This document shows positions 56,114 to 63,997 of a stretch of DNA of 64,000 bases, one piece after another. The stretch's first letter is position 1, and each line of letters begins with the position of its first letter. Under the pieces are notes generated by a model. It did no database searches. It saw only the letters and a list, made by a program, of their open reading frames with translations, and was not told the origin of the DNA. The DNA lies in the NCBI RefSeq assembly GCF_040801785.1, contig NZ_CP161805.1, positions 2,852,001 to 2,916,000 on the forward strand, in the 5' to 3' direction. Both the position numbers and the translations under genes were made by a program. Source of the DNA: Sulfitobacter sp. LCG007. GTDB taxonomy: Bacteria; Pseudomonadota; Alphaproteobacteria; Rhodobacterales; Rhodobacteraceae.

Positions 56114-56725
56114 ATGAGTGACGCGGTCCAGAAACCTGCCCGAAAACCGCGCGCGGACTCCCTGCGGAACCGGGAACGTCTGCTTGAAGAGGCGCGGGCC
56201 GTGTTCTCGGCCGGCGGACCGGAGGCGAGCCTTGAAGCCGTCGCGCGCGCGGCTGAGGTCGGCATCGGTACGCTCTACCGTCATTTCCCGACCCGCGAGG
56301 TTCTGTTCCAGGCCGTCTACAGCCGTGAGGTCGACGAGATGGTCGCGCTCGCGGACAGCCTGGCCGAGGCGCCCGACCCGGTCGCGGCGCTGCGGCAATG
56401 GATGCATGCCAGCATCCGGATGGTCGCCACCAAACGCGGGATGCTGGCGGCGCTTTCGCCGGTGCTTGACGGCAAGCACGAGTTCTTCCAGAGCACGGCC
56501 GACCGGCTTCTCGCCGCGCTCACCGGGTTGCTCGGGCGCGGCGTCGAGGCCGGAAGGCTGCGCAAGGACATCACCCCCGAAGAGCTTCTGCGCGCGTTTC
56601 TCGGGATCTGCTACATGCCCGAACAGCCGGGATGGCAGCAGACGGTCGTGCGCCTGCTCGACATCTTCGTGGACGGGCTCGAGCGCCCGGAACGGATCGA
56701 GCCTTCCCGCCCGGGCAGGGACTGA
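56114..56725 (+). CDS. TetR family transcriptional regulator
   Basis: 203 residues. The N-terminal helix-turn-helix (about 18-64) reads LEEARAVFSAGGPEASLEAV then AEVGIGTLYRHFPTREVLF. The C-terminal ligand domain shows no recognisable effector motif. The ATG is preceded by GGGAG. It is divergent from paoABC with a palindromic operator in the promoter between them, so it very probably represses that operon and itself. It converges on the peroxidase gene with 15 bases between stops. Confidence 0.9.
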   Translation: MSDAVQKPARKPRADSLRNRERLLEEARAVFSAGGPEASLEAVARAAEVGIGTLYRHFPTREVLFQAVYSREVDEMVALADSLAEAPDPVAALRQWMHASIRMVATKRGMLAALSPVLDGKHEFFQSTADRLLAALTGLLGRGVEAGRLRKDITPEELLRAFLGICYMPEQPGWQQTVVRLLDIFVDGLERPERIEPSRPGRD

Positions 56726-56740
56726 CCTCCGCGCACTACG

Positions 56741-58414
56741 TCAGGTCGGATCGACCACGCCCATCGCGATCATCCTGAGCGCGCTCAGCGACGGGATGAA
56801 GAAATAGTCACCCCCCCGGCACTCGACGAAGGTCTTCAGCCCGCTCATGATGTAGGGTGCCTTGCCGCTGCGAGGGTCCGAGGGGATCGAGAAACGCTTG
56901 TGCACCTCGTGATTGCCCAGCATCGGGCAGGTGTCGTTTCCCTGGTTGAAGTCGAGCCCGTACTGGATCCACTGCTGCTGGACGAACTCGAACTGCCGGA
57001 AGAGGCTGGCCGACACCACCATCAGCGCCACGCCCTGCTCGGTGTCGTCGGTCATCTCCGTTCCGAAGGCCGGCCCGTATGGCAGCCCGCGGCGCAGGAT
57101 CCGGCGCCGCTTGTTCAACTGCGTGGTCGCCTTCTCGTTGGGATGCGGGTCGCCCTTGTCATCCACCCCCGTCACATTAAGCGGGTCTAGATAGTCGCGC
57201 GTGTTCACCCTGCGCAGATGCGCGCCGGTCGGGGTCTTGTAGCCCGGCATGTCGTCGGCATAGCGGAAATCGGACGAGGCTGGGGATTTCAGATAGGCAA
57301 GATGGTTGAGGAAGGCCTGCATCTTGTCCTCGACATTCAGGCCCAGCTCCTCGCGCAGACGCATCCAGCTTTCGAAGTCGGGCGCGCTCGCCAGAGGTAT
57401 TCCGTCCGTCCAGCGCCCGCACATCTTCGCGCACAGCGTCGCCTCGGCCTCTTCCTGGGACACCCCTCGCACCCTCGCAAATCGGGCACCCTCGGTACGG
57501 ATGACCTCGGTGAAGCTTCCGACCTTCTCGTGCAGCTTGCGGTAGGCCATGAAGCTTCCGTTGCGCATGAACTTGGCCGGCGGCGCCGTTGGCGGCAATT
57601 CCTGGCTCTCGTCGGGATGGCCGAGGATGAACTCGCCCGGCGCGATCGGCACCCAGCCCGCGCCAAGCCGCTTGCCGCGTCCGATCACCATGGTCCGTTC
57701 CTCTTCCGGAGCATATTGGCCGGCGAACACGGGATCGCCGATCCCGTCCGTATAGCCGAAGTGCTCGGTCGGCGTCGGGACGAGCACGCCGTTTATCGCC
57801 TTGAACACCGCCGATGCGGCCTGATGGTCCATGGCGCCGTCCCGCCCGTGGCCCCCGAGTATCTTAACGCCACCGCCGCTCTCGTCGCAGAGCCGCCGGA
57901 GCCATGTGGCCATTTCCTCGAGCTCGTCCACGGGCTCGGCCACGCCGCGCGCCTTCTGCTGCGCGTTGAAGGAGATCCACACATGGATATTGTCCGGCTC
58001 GTAGCCGTCTCCCAGCCGGTTGCCGCGCCAGATCGGATCCCAATGCGCATCCCAGCGCTCCGCCCTGGCCTCGTTCTCGGTCATCGTCTGGTCGCGGTCG
58101 CCCAGGACGAAGGCGCGGTGACGCATTCCGGCGATGAACTCTTCCGGCATCGCGCGCAACGTGCGCTGCGAAAGATCCAGATTGTAGAGCCCGAAGAACG
58201 TGAAGCCGATATTCACCGTGCAGGGCGGCCGCGCGCTTTCGGTCGGCCAGCGCGCCGCGGTTGTGACCTTGTCGGCGACCTGTCCGACGAAGGCCCGCCC
58301 TTTTGCGGGGTCAGAGATATTCAGGAAGTAGTAGCGCGCGAAGGGATATGAATAACGGCCATAGGCGCGCACGATCATCCCCTGGATGTCGTCGAGATCG
58401 AGGCGGTAGGTCAT
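56741..58414 (-). CDS. DyP-type haem peroxidase
   Basis: 557 residues, longer than most DyP proteins and lacking a Tat signal, so probably cytosolic. The hallmark GxxDG motif is HFGYTDGIGDPVF (Gly220-Gly224) with the distal Asp223. EFILG (261-265) and RNGSFMAYRKL (284-294) are conserved. The proximal haem ligand is likely His399 in GAHLRRVNTRD, matching the HIR-x-x-NPR pattern. It reacts with hydrogen peroxide to oxidise a substrate. It overlaps the preceding unknown gene by 4 bases and is the last of the P450 locus. Confidence 0.9.
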   Translation of the reverse strand: MTYRLDLDDIQGMIVRAYGRYSYPFARYYFLNISDPAKGRAFVGQVADKVTTAARWPTESARPPCTVNIGFTFFGLYNLDLSQRTLRAMPEEFIAGMRHRAFVLGDRDQTMTENEARAERWDAHWDPIWRGNRLGDGYEPDNIHVWISFNAQQKARGVAEPVDELEEMATWLRRLCDESGGGVKILGGHGRDGAMDHQAASAVFKAINGVLVPTPTEHFGYTDGIGDPVFAGQYAPEEERTMVIGRGKRLGAGWVPIAPGEFILGHPDESQELPPTAPPAKFMRNGSFMAYRKLHEKVGSFTEVIRTEGARFARVRGVSQEEAEATLCAKMCGRWTDGIPLASAPDFESWMRLREELGLNVEDKMQAFLNHLAYLKSPASSDFRYADDMPGYKTPTGAHLRRVNTRDYLDPLNVTGVDDKGDPHPNEKATTQLNKRRRILRRGLPYGPAFGTEMTDDTEQGVALMVVSASLFRQFEFVQQQWIQYGLDFNQGNDTCPMLGNHEVHKRFSIPSDPRSGKAPYIMSGLKTFVECRGGDYFFIPSLSALRMIAMGVVDPT

Positions 58415-59424
58415 TGGACTGTCGCTGTGCTTGAGATGACGCCGGGCGGCTGGGTCGGCGCGCCGCGCTCGCCGGGGCGGTGGGTCCTGAGAAACTCGCC
58501 GAAGGCCGCCTGCACCTTCGCCGGCGGCTCACCCTGCATGTCGATGGCGAGCTCCGCAAATTTCTGCTGGACGTAGAGTGCCTTGAGAACCGAGGGCAGA
58601 TCGTCGTATTTCGCCGGCGCCAGGGGCTTGCTGCCATTGGCCATCGCGTAGCGGACCGCCAGGAACGCCGCGACCAGCGCAACTACCAGCCCGAGCAGGA
58701 AATACCAGAACGTGCCGCCCCCGATCAGCGGCATGCGGTCGACCCCGAAGATCCTCAGGATCAGGCCCAGAAGCGAGATGACGAAGGGAATGGCCACGGC
58801 GGCGATCAGCGGCTTGACCGGCAGGTGGTTGAAGGCGGGCAGTTCGAGATAGTAGTCGTGGAAGGGCATGGTCGTTTCGACGTGGCAACGCTCGAGGTAG
58901 TCCGCGAACGCCTCTGCGGTATCGACGCCATCGAAGCCCACGCAGTTGGAATATAGATCCGCCAGCTCCTCGCCCATGGTGTTCCAGAGTTCCTCGGCAT
59001 AGGCCCGGCGCACGCGTTTCTGCCCTTCCGCCGAAAGCGTTGCCGGAAGTGGGTCGCCTTCCCTGATCACCGCGTCGATGTCGGCGCAGAAGACAAGATA
59101 CCCCGAATTCAGCCGGTCCAGATGCTGCGGGTTGATCGGATCCTGGCCCAGAGCCGAGGCGAGCAGCGTGTTCTTCGGCACCCGCCCGTTGAAGACCACA
59201 TCGTCGAGAATGAACATCCGCGCCAGATGCGTGCGCCGGTTGCGCGCGAAGGGACTGTTCATGCCGGTGCTGTCGGTGGCGGGAGACTGGAGCGCCGTCG
59301 GAAGTTCCGACAGGGACCGGCTGAGCTTCTGGCGATGCGAAATGCCGGTTCCGCCCTCGACCGTGCCCCCCCGGATCGGAGCCAGCGTCGTCAGGAAGAT
59401 ATGGCCGCTGTCGAGATCAGGCAT
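58411..59424 (-). CDS. uncharacterised membrane protein, paralogue of its upstream neighbour
   Basis: 337 residues. I do not recognise a named family. The N-terminal soluble part (about 1-200) shares blocks with the gene before it: THLARMFIL, YLVFCADID and FADYLERCHVET (173-184). Two membrane segments follow (about 205-227 and 239-260), then a cytosolic tail. The soluble part may be a dimeric alpha/beta-barrel domain like that of DyP proteins; this is inference. AAAGG precedes the ATG; it overlaps its neighbours by 8 and 4 bases. Confidence 0.75.
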   Translation of the reverse strand: MPDLDSGHIFLTTLAPIRGGTVEGGTGISHRQKLSRSLSELPTALQSPATDSTGMNSPFARNRRTHLARMFILDDVVFNGRVPKNTLLASALGQDPINPQHLDRLNSGYLVFCADIDAVIREGDPLPATLSAEGQKRVRRAYAEELWNTMGEELADLYSNCVGFDGVDTAEAFADYLERCHVETTMPFHDYYLELPAFNHLPVKPLIAAVAIPFVISLLGLILRIFGVDRMPLIGGGTFWYFLLGLVVALVAAFLAVRYAMANGSKPLAPAKYDDLPSVLKALYVQQKFAELAIDMQGEPPAKVQAAFGEFLRTHRPGERGAPTQPPGVISSTATVQ

Positions 59425-60103
59425 CGGGCTTGGCCTTTCGTTCGCTGGCGAACGCCGCCTGCGCCTGCCGCACAAAGGCATGGCGGTTGATATCGGCACG
59501 TTCGGTGTCAAGGCTTGCGACGGGACCGAAGCCCGGTTCGCCCAGATCGCTCTGGACCCGGTACATCGCTTCCTTCCAGTGCTCGGCGAATGCTTCCGGC
59601 GAGGCATCCGCATGGCGTTTCTCGAGGTCCAGCACGGTGTCGTAGACCCGCAGCGCCGCCTTGATGTCGCGTTGCGCCGACCCCGGCGTGGCATTGTAGT
59701 AGTAGTCGGTCGCGATCTGGTTGTGGGTGATGTAATTCTTGAAGCCCGTGATCGGGATCGACTGCGGATATTTCGTCGCCGAGTACCAGAAGGCATCGAG
59801 CCCCGAGGGAATGCCGTCCGAGAACGCATCGATGTACTGGTCCCAGGTGCCGTTGAAGTTCGAACAGAAGAGAACGTAATCGTTCCTGATCTGGTCCTGG
59901 CGGCCCTGCCCCAGATCGGGCCAGTCCTGAGGCCGGATGATGACCCAGCGCGCGAAATGGATGATCGAAAGACCAAGCAGCCCGCCCAGCCGCGCGGGCA
60001 GCCCGCGGGCGGCGAGGAAGAGAAGCCGGTTGACCCAGGTGAGCCACGGATGGCTCGGGGTCACGACGTTCATCGCATAGGCTTTTCCCGCGATATTCGA
60101 CAT
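59417..60103 (-). CDS. uncharacterised protein, possible alpha/beta-barrel paralogue
   Basis: 228 residues, no named family recognised. It has a hydrophobic stretch near 21-47 (LTWVNRLLFLAARGL and GGLLGLSII) that may bind the membrane. The blocks IHFARWVII (48-56), YVLFCSNFNG (76-85) and FKNYITHNQIAT (121-132) align with the downstream protein, so the two are paralogues. It starts the coupled trio with that protein and DyP. AAAGG lies 8 bases before the ATG at 60103. Its own leader is 161 bases long and holds an 11-bp direct repeat. Confidence 0.75.
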   Translation of the reverse strand: MSNIAGKAYAMNVVTPSHPWLTWVNRLLFLAARGLPARLGGLLGLSIIHFARWVIIRPQDWPDLGQGRQDQIRNDYVLFCSNFNGTWDQYIDAFSDGIPSGLDAFWYSATKYPQSIPITGFKNYITHNQIATDYYYNATPGSAQRDIKAALRVYDTVLDLEKRHADASPEAFAEHWKEAMYRVQSDLGEPGFGPVASLDTERADINRHAFVRQAQAAFASERKAKPDA

Positions 60104-60154
60104 GACCAAACCTTTCAGTTCTGTCTGGCAGCCATCAGGCTAGCACGATTTTTT

Positions 60155-60208
60155 CGTTTCATTCCAGAAGAGTTTTCACCAAAGGGTTGCAAACTTGCGT
60201 TTCACTCC
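60155..60208 (-). promoter_or_regulatory. direct repeats in the leader of the barrel-DyP trio
   Basis: CGTTTCATTCC (60155-60165) and CGTTTCACTCC (60198-60208) match at 10 of 11 bases and start 43 bases apart, near four helical turns. They lie in the gap between the P450 stop and the next start. They look like paired sites for a regulator acting on the barrel-barrel-DyP transcript. Confidence 0.4.
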
Positions 60209-60228
60209 GGTCTGGCGAGACTGGTCTG

Positions 60229-60255
60229 GCCGCGTCGAGACGACGCTAACGCGGC
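60229..60255 (-). terminator. possible hairpin after the P450 gene
   Basis: Arms GCCGCGT and ACGCGGC with a 13-base loop lie 9 bases past the P450 stop; the loop itself holds a smaller CGTCG/CGACG stem. No U-tract follows. It may partly uncouple P450 and DyP transcription. Confidence 0.3.
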
Positions 60256-60264
60256 GCACGCCTC

Positions 60265-61569
60265 TCAGCCGCGCGCCACCGGCAGATGGGACGGAAACGG
60301 GCCTTCGAAGACAAGGTTTTCACCCGGGATGCGCCGGTATCCGGCAGTGATCATCTCCGAGATCATGATGTGGACGTTGCTGTCATTGATGTAGCGCCCG
60401 AAACACGCGTGCAGCCCCCTCCCGTAGTTGAGATATACCGAGTCCGGCCGGTCGGTCCGGATCTCCTCGGGGTCTTCGACATAGTCCGGGTCGCGCATCG
60501 CTGCCGCGGTCGCGACGAAGACGGTCGAACCGGCCGCGATTTCCTCGCTCGAATGGCCCGGGACAGTGACGGTCCGGTTCGCCTTGCGCAACAGCATCGG
60601 GTTGATCGGGTTGAGCCGCATGCCCTCCCTGATGACCGCGAAAAGACGCGACGGCTCGCCCATGGCGCCGTACAGCAGATCCGCCCGCGCCTCGCGCACC
60701 GTGAGATAGTCGTAGCCCATGGCGGCCGCCTTGGGGGTCGTAGGAACCAGGCCGATCAGCAGGCCCAGCAGGTTGTTGCGCAAGGTGACGGCGTCAAGAT
60801 CGGCGATCCCGCTTTCGATCATCGCCTGCCCGCGGGAGATGACGGTGTCCTCGTCCGCCCTGTCCGCGATCGCGATCTCGCGATCAAGCAGAGCCCGCAG
60901 TTTCGCCCCTGCGGCATCCGCCCTCGATGCCGTTTCGGGACTGTTCTCGAGGTCTATGAACAGGTACTCGAACAGGACCTCGGTGATCGCGTAAAGGTCT
61001 TCCGGTACGGTCGTGCGCAGCCCGAAGTATTCGATCGCGAAGCGCGCGGTGACCGGGCGCAGGTAGTCTCGCACGGCGTCGATCTGCTCGGGCGCATCCG
61101 CGAGCGCCTCTTTTGCGAACCGCCGGACAATGCCGGGGATGCGTTCGACCGAATCCTTGCGGTCGAATAGCAGCACCGTGGCCGCCCGGTTGTCATAGGC
61201 CGGGATCGAGTCGTCGTCCTCGCCGAGGAAGAAGTTCGCCCCTTCGGTCAGGTTCTTCATCTTCTCGCCGTAGGTGACGGCAAAATCGCGGTGATTGTTG
61301 AGGATGCCGGTCACGCCCTGGTAGGAGGCGACGATGGCGAGGTTCTTCTTCTTGACGGACAGGACCGGATTCAGCATCCGGATGACGTTCAGGATCGGGC
61401 CGGGATGCTCTTTCGCCCAGAGCCCGACGCGGCTGGCGAAGCTCTCGACCCCGTCGGGATCCGCTTCCGCGCCGCGCACCATCTCATGACCCAGACGCAA
61501 CGTCTCGTCATCGTCCTCATCGCCCGTCATGCGATCCGCGATACGCCGCAACAATCCGTCGAAATCCAT
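60265..61569 (-). CDS. cytochrome P450 with non-canonical I-helix
   Basis: 434 residues, soluble bacterial P450. The haem loop is NYGRGLHACFGRY with ligand Cys389, and the K-helix ExxR is EGMR (315-318). The I-helix reads LLGLLIGLVPTTPKAA (267-282), so the usual Ala/Gly-Gly-x-Asp-Thr oxygen-activating pair is replaced by IGLVPT. P450s with altered I-helices often use peroxide or rearrange hydroperoxides. No ferredoxin or reductase gene is nearby. It lies 59 bases after the FadL-type gene and is probably cotranscribed with it. Confidence 0.9.
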   Translation of the reverse strand: MDFDGLLRRIADRMTGDEDDDETLRLGHEMVRGAEADPDGVESFASRVGLWAKEHPGPILNVIRMLNPVLSVKKKNLAIVASYQGVTGILNNHRDFAVTYGEKMKNLTEGANFFLGEDDDSIPAYDNRAATVLLFDRKDSVERIPGIVRRFAKEALADAPEQIDAVRDYLRPVTARFAIEYFGLRTTVPEDLYAITEVLFEYLFIDLENSPETASRADAAGAKLRALLDREIAIADRADEDTVISRGQAMIESGIADLDAVTLRNNLLGLLIGLVPTTPKAAAMGYDYLTVREARADLLYGAMGEPSRLFAVIREGMRLNPINPMLLRKANRTVTVPGHSSEEIAAGSTVFVATAAAMRDPDYVEDPEEIRTDRPDSVYLNYGRGLHACFGRYINDSNVHIMISEMITAGYRRIPGENLVFEGPFPSHLPVARG

Positions 61570-61628
61570 CTGCCGCCCCTTCTTAGGCGCACCTTGATCG
61601 GTGCTTTTCCGTCATTCCGGCCAGCCGC

Positions 61629-62924
61629 CTACCATCGCTTGGCGATCTGGATCATGAAGATGTCCGCATCCACGTCGATATCGCCGTTGAGCGTGTTGCC
61701 GCCTCCGTTGTCGAGGTCGATGACCGCCGTGTCGAAGAAGGTGTGCGCCCAGGAGAAGTCGACCTGCAGGTCGTTGCGCGCCTGCCATGAGACGCCTGCT
61801 CCGAAATAGATCCGGTCGGCATTGGGCGCGCGCGGGTTGCGCACGGAATCCTGGGTCGGTGTCGGGTCGTAGGCGACGCCGGTACGGAACTTGACGCTGT
61901 CGCTGTACTGGTATCCCAGACCCACAGCCAGATACGCCTTGTCCTCCCAGCCATTGCGAACGTCCGTGTCCGGCAGCCCGTTCCCGTATTGGACCAGCGT
62001 GTCCTCGAAGGCGCTCCAGCCGACAAGCATCGCGGAGCCGTAGAGCTCGAGGCGATCCGACGCCTTGTGCGCCACGCCCAGCGTCGCGATCCAGGGTGTC
62101 GCAATGCTGAAACTTGCCGATCCCGAGCGCGCGATCGGATTTCCCACGAGCGTCTGGAACGCCGCGAGATCCCCGCCATCCAGCTGAACGTCGCCACTGA
62201 AGTCGTGCTCGATCTTCGAGCGGTAGGAGAGGCCGATCCGGGTCGGTCCACGCTCCCATTCAAGACCGAGCGTATAGCCGACGGCGTAATCGGCCGCGGT
62301 GACCTCGCTGTTGATGTCCCCGCCGCTTCCGCCGCTTGCCACGTCGGTGTCCGCGATCACCGCGAATTCCGCATCGTAGTGCTGGATGTTGATCGCGGCG
62401 GCCAGAGACAGTTCGGGTGTCGCCTGCCAGGACAGCATCGGCGCGATGTTGAGCGCGCGAAGGTTCGTGTCGGTAGCGATGTAGCGCGACTTGGCGGTGT
62501 CGGGATATTGGGATTCCGTGGCCCAGGGCGCGTTGAAGGCGACGCCGAATGTCAGGCGGTCGTTGATTTGCCAACCGAGGTAGGAGGCCGCGCTGTAGCT
62601 GGTGTCCAGCACCTGGCGCGACACCGAGGGCGTACCGTCCACGGCTGTCCCGTAGGAGAGCGCGCTCATCCCGGTCATCTTGGATTTCGGCGCGATCACC
62701 GTGGCATTGAAAGCGGCGTTGATCCCGGGGAAGCGCGAGAGCGACGCAGGGTTCGAGAAGATCGCCGTGATGTCGTCGCCGCCGGCGCCGTTCGTGGCAT
62801 AGGCAGTGGCCAGGCCGTCGGCGCTCTGGTGAAGGTTCTGGTAGCCGTTCGCGGCAAGGGCATCCGGCAAGAGCGCCGAGAGAACGACAACCGCCGCCTT
62901 GGGAAGCCGATTGGGAAATACCAT
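61629..62924 (-). CDS. FadL/TodX-family outer-membrane channel
   Basis: 431 residues from the ATG at 62924, with GAGGAGG 9 bases upstream. A signal peptide (about 1-25) gives a mature N-terminus like NGYQNLHQSADGLATAYATN, the hatch region of FadL. DDITAIFSNPASLSRFPG contains the conserved NPA of the family. Alternating strands fill the rest and the last residue is Trp after a typical outer-membrane end (FMIQIAKRW). It admits hydrophobic molecules such as fatty acids or aromatics. As first gene of the P450 locus, it probably imports the substrate. Confidence 0.9.
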   Translation of the reverse strand: MVFPNRLPKAAVVVLSALLPDALAANGYQNLHQSADGLATAYATNGAGGDDITAIFSNPASLSRFPGINAAFNATVIAPKSKMTGMSALSYGTAVDGTPSVSRQVLDTSYSAASYLGWQINDRLTFGVAFNAPWATESQYPDTAKSRYIATDTNLRALNIAPMLSWQATPELSLAAAINIQHYDAEFAVIADTDVASGGSGGDINSEVTAADYAVGYTLGLEWERGPTRIGLSYRSKIEHDFSGDVQLDGGDLAAFQTLVGNPIARSGSASFSIATPWIATLGVAHKASDRLELYGSAMLVGWSAFEDTLVQYGNGLPDTDVRNGWEDKAYLAVGLGYQYSDSVKFRTGVAYDPTPTQDSVRNPRAPNADRIYFGAGVSWQARNDLQVDFSWAHTFFDTAVIDLDNGGGNTLNGDIDVDADIFMIQIAKRW

Positions 62925-62949
62925 GAGCTGAGCCTCCTCGTTTCGCTCG

Positions 62950-62966
62950 GACATCCTATGGATGTC
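62950..62966 (-). promoter_or_regulatory. palindrome in the leader of the FadL-type gene
   Basis: GACATCCTATGGATGTC has perfect 7-bp arms around TAT, 26 bases upstream of the FadL-type start. The DNA just beyond it is unusually A+T-rich, as expected for a promoter. It could be an operator for the P450 locus or a leader hairpin. Confidence 0.45.
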
Positions 62967-63099
62967 AGAGTTCTACTCGGAATTGTATTTTGCAATCAAT
63001 AGTTTTGCGTCCGTCCCGAAATCTGGCCACGCGGTTGCATCGCGCGGCGGATATCTGGAGGTCGGCCTTACGAGTGAGATACCGGCGAGCGCGCTCGGG

Positions 63100-63777
63100 T
63101 CAGTCTTCCGGCGCGAAGTCAGGCGCAGTCGCGGTTTCGCGCGCGATCACCTCGCGGATATCCTCGGAGAGGCGATGCAGGTGCATGTCGATGGCACCGC
63201 GCACCGCTTCAGGATCGCGGCGCGACAGTGCGTCGACGATCGCCCGGTGCTGGCTCACGACACGTTCGCGGTTCCGGCGCTGCACGGCAGAGAGATAACG
63301 TACCCGCCAGAGCCGCTGAAGATAGCTCTGATGGGTCTCTGCCAGCGAGACGTTGTGAGAGGCGGCCGCGATGGCCGTGTGGAACGACATGTCGATCTCG
63401 AACATGTCCAGGGGGTCCGTCGAATCGAACCGTTCTTCCATCACGTCCACGATACGCACCAGTCCGGCAATGTCCTGTCCGGTTCCCCTTTCGCAGGCGA
63501 GTTCCGCCGAGAGCTTCTCGAGCGCGATCAGAACCGCCGTCTGATCCGCCGCATCGCGCGACTCGAGCCGGGTGACCACCGGACTGCGCGAGGCCCGCAG
63601 GCGCAACAGACCCTCCTTCGCAAGGATCCGGATCGCCTCGCGCATCGGCGTGCGGCTGACCCCGAGTTCGGCCGCGTTGTCGCGCTCTTTCACATAGGCG
63701 CCGGGCGCAAGCTTGCCGCGAAGGATATCCCGGCGCAGTTCGTTGGCGATCTGATCGGCAAGGTTCGGTTGCGGCAT
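63100..63777 (-). CDS. GntR family transcriptional regulator (FCD type)
   Basis: 225 residues from the ATG at 63777, with AAAGGA 5 bases upstream. The N-terminal winged helix (about 5-70) reads IANELRRDILRGKLAPGAYV and ELGVSRTPMREAIRILAKEG. The all-helical FCD effector domain follows, with the metal-type Asp and His positions in MFEIDMSFHTAI and HRAIVDAL. Two TGGTATACCA palindromes lie upstream, in the gap before a plus-strand gene that leaves the window. It more likely controls that gene than the P450 locus 175 bases downstream, but both are possible. Confidence 0.88.
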   Translation of the reverse strand: MPQPNLADQIANELRRDILRGKLAPGAYVKERDNAAELGVSRTPMREAIRILAKEGLLRLRASRSPVVTRLESRDAADQTAVLIALEKLSAELACERGTGQDIAGLVRIVDVMEERFDSTDPLDMFEIDMSFHTAIAAASHNVSLAETHQSYLQRLWRVRYLSAVQRRNRERVVSQHRAIVDALSRRDPEAVRGAIDMHLHRLSEDIREVIARETATAPDFAPED

Positions 63778-63860
63778 GTCATCCTTTTCGCGGCACGGCC
63801 CGCAGGCATCCCGCCGGGGCGGAAATGTCGGACGCGGCGCAGCCCGAATTTCGACCGATC

Positions 63861-63870
63861 TGGTATACCA
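63861..63870. promoter_or_regulatory. GntR-type operator, copy 1
   Basis: TGGTATACCA, a perfect 10-bp palindrome of the kind bound by FCD-type GntR proteins (TNGT...ACNA pattern). It lies 84 bases upstream of the GntR start. Confidence 0.55.
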
Positions 63871-63913
63871 AACAATCTTGCGAGTCGAGCCGGCAGCCGA
63901 TAGCCTCTTACCT

Positions 63914-63927
63914 GATGGTATACCATC
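63914..63927. promoter_or_regulatory. GntR-type operator, copy 2
   Basis: GATGGTATACCATC, a perfect 14-bp palindrome sharing the 10-bp core with copy 1. The centres of the two copies are 55 bases apart. It is nearer the plus-strand gene that starts at 63998. Confidence 0.6.
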
Positions 63928-63997
63928 TTCGGTCGCGTGGGAGGAAATCGCGCGAAGTGAAACGGCGGGCAAGGACCCGCCAAGGGAGGAAAGATTG

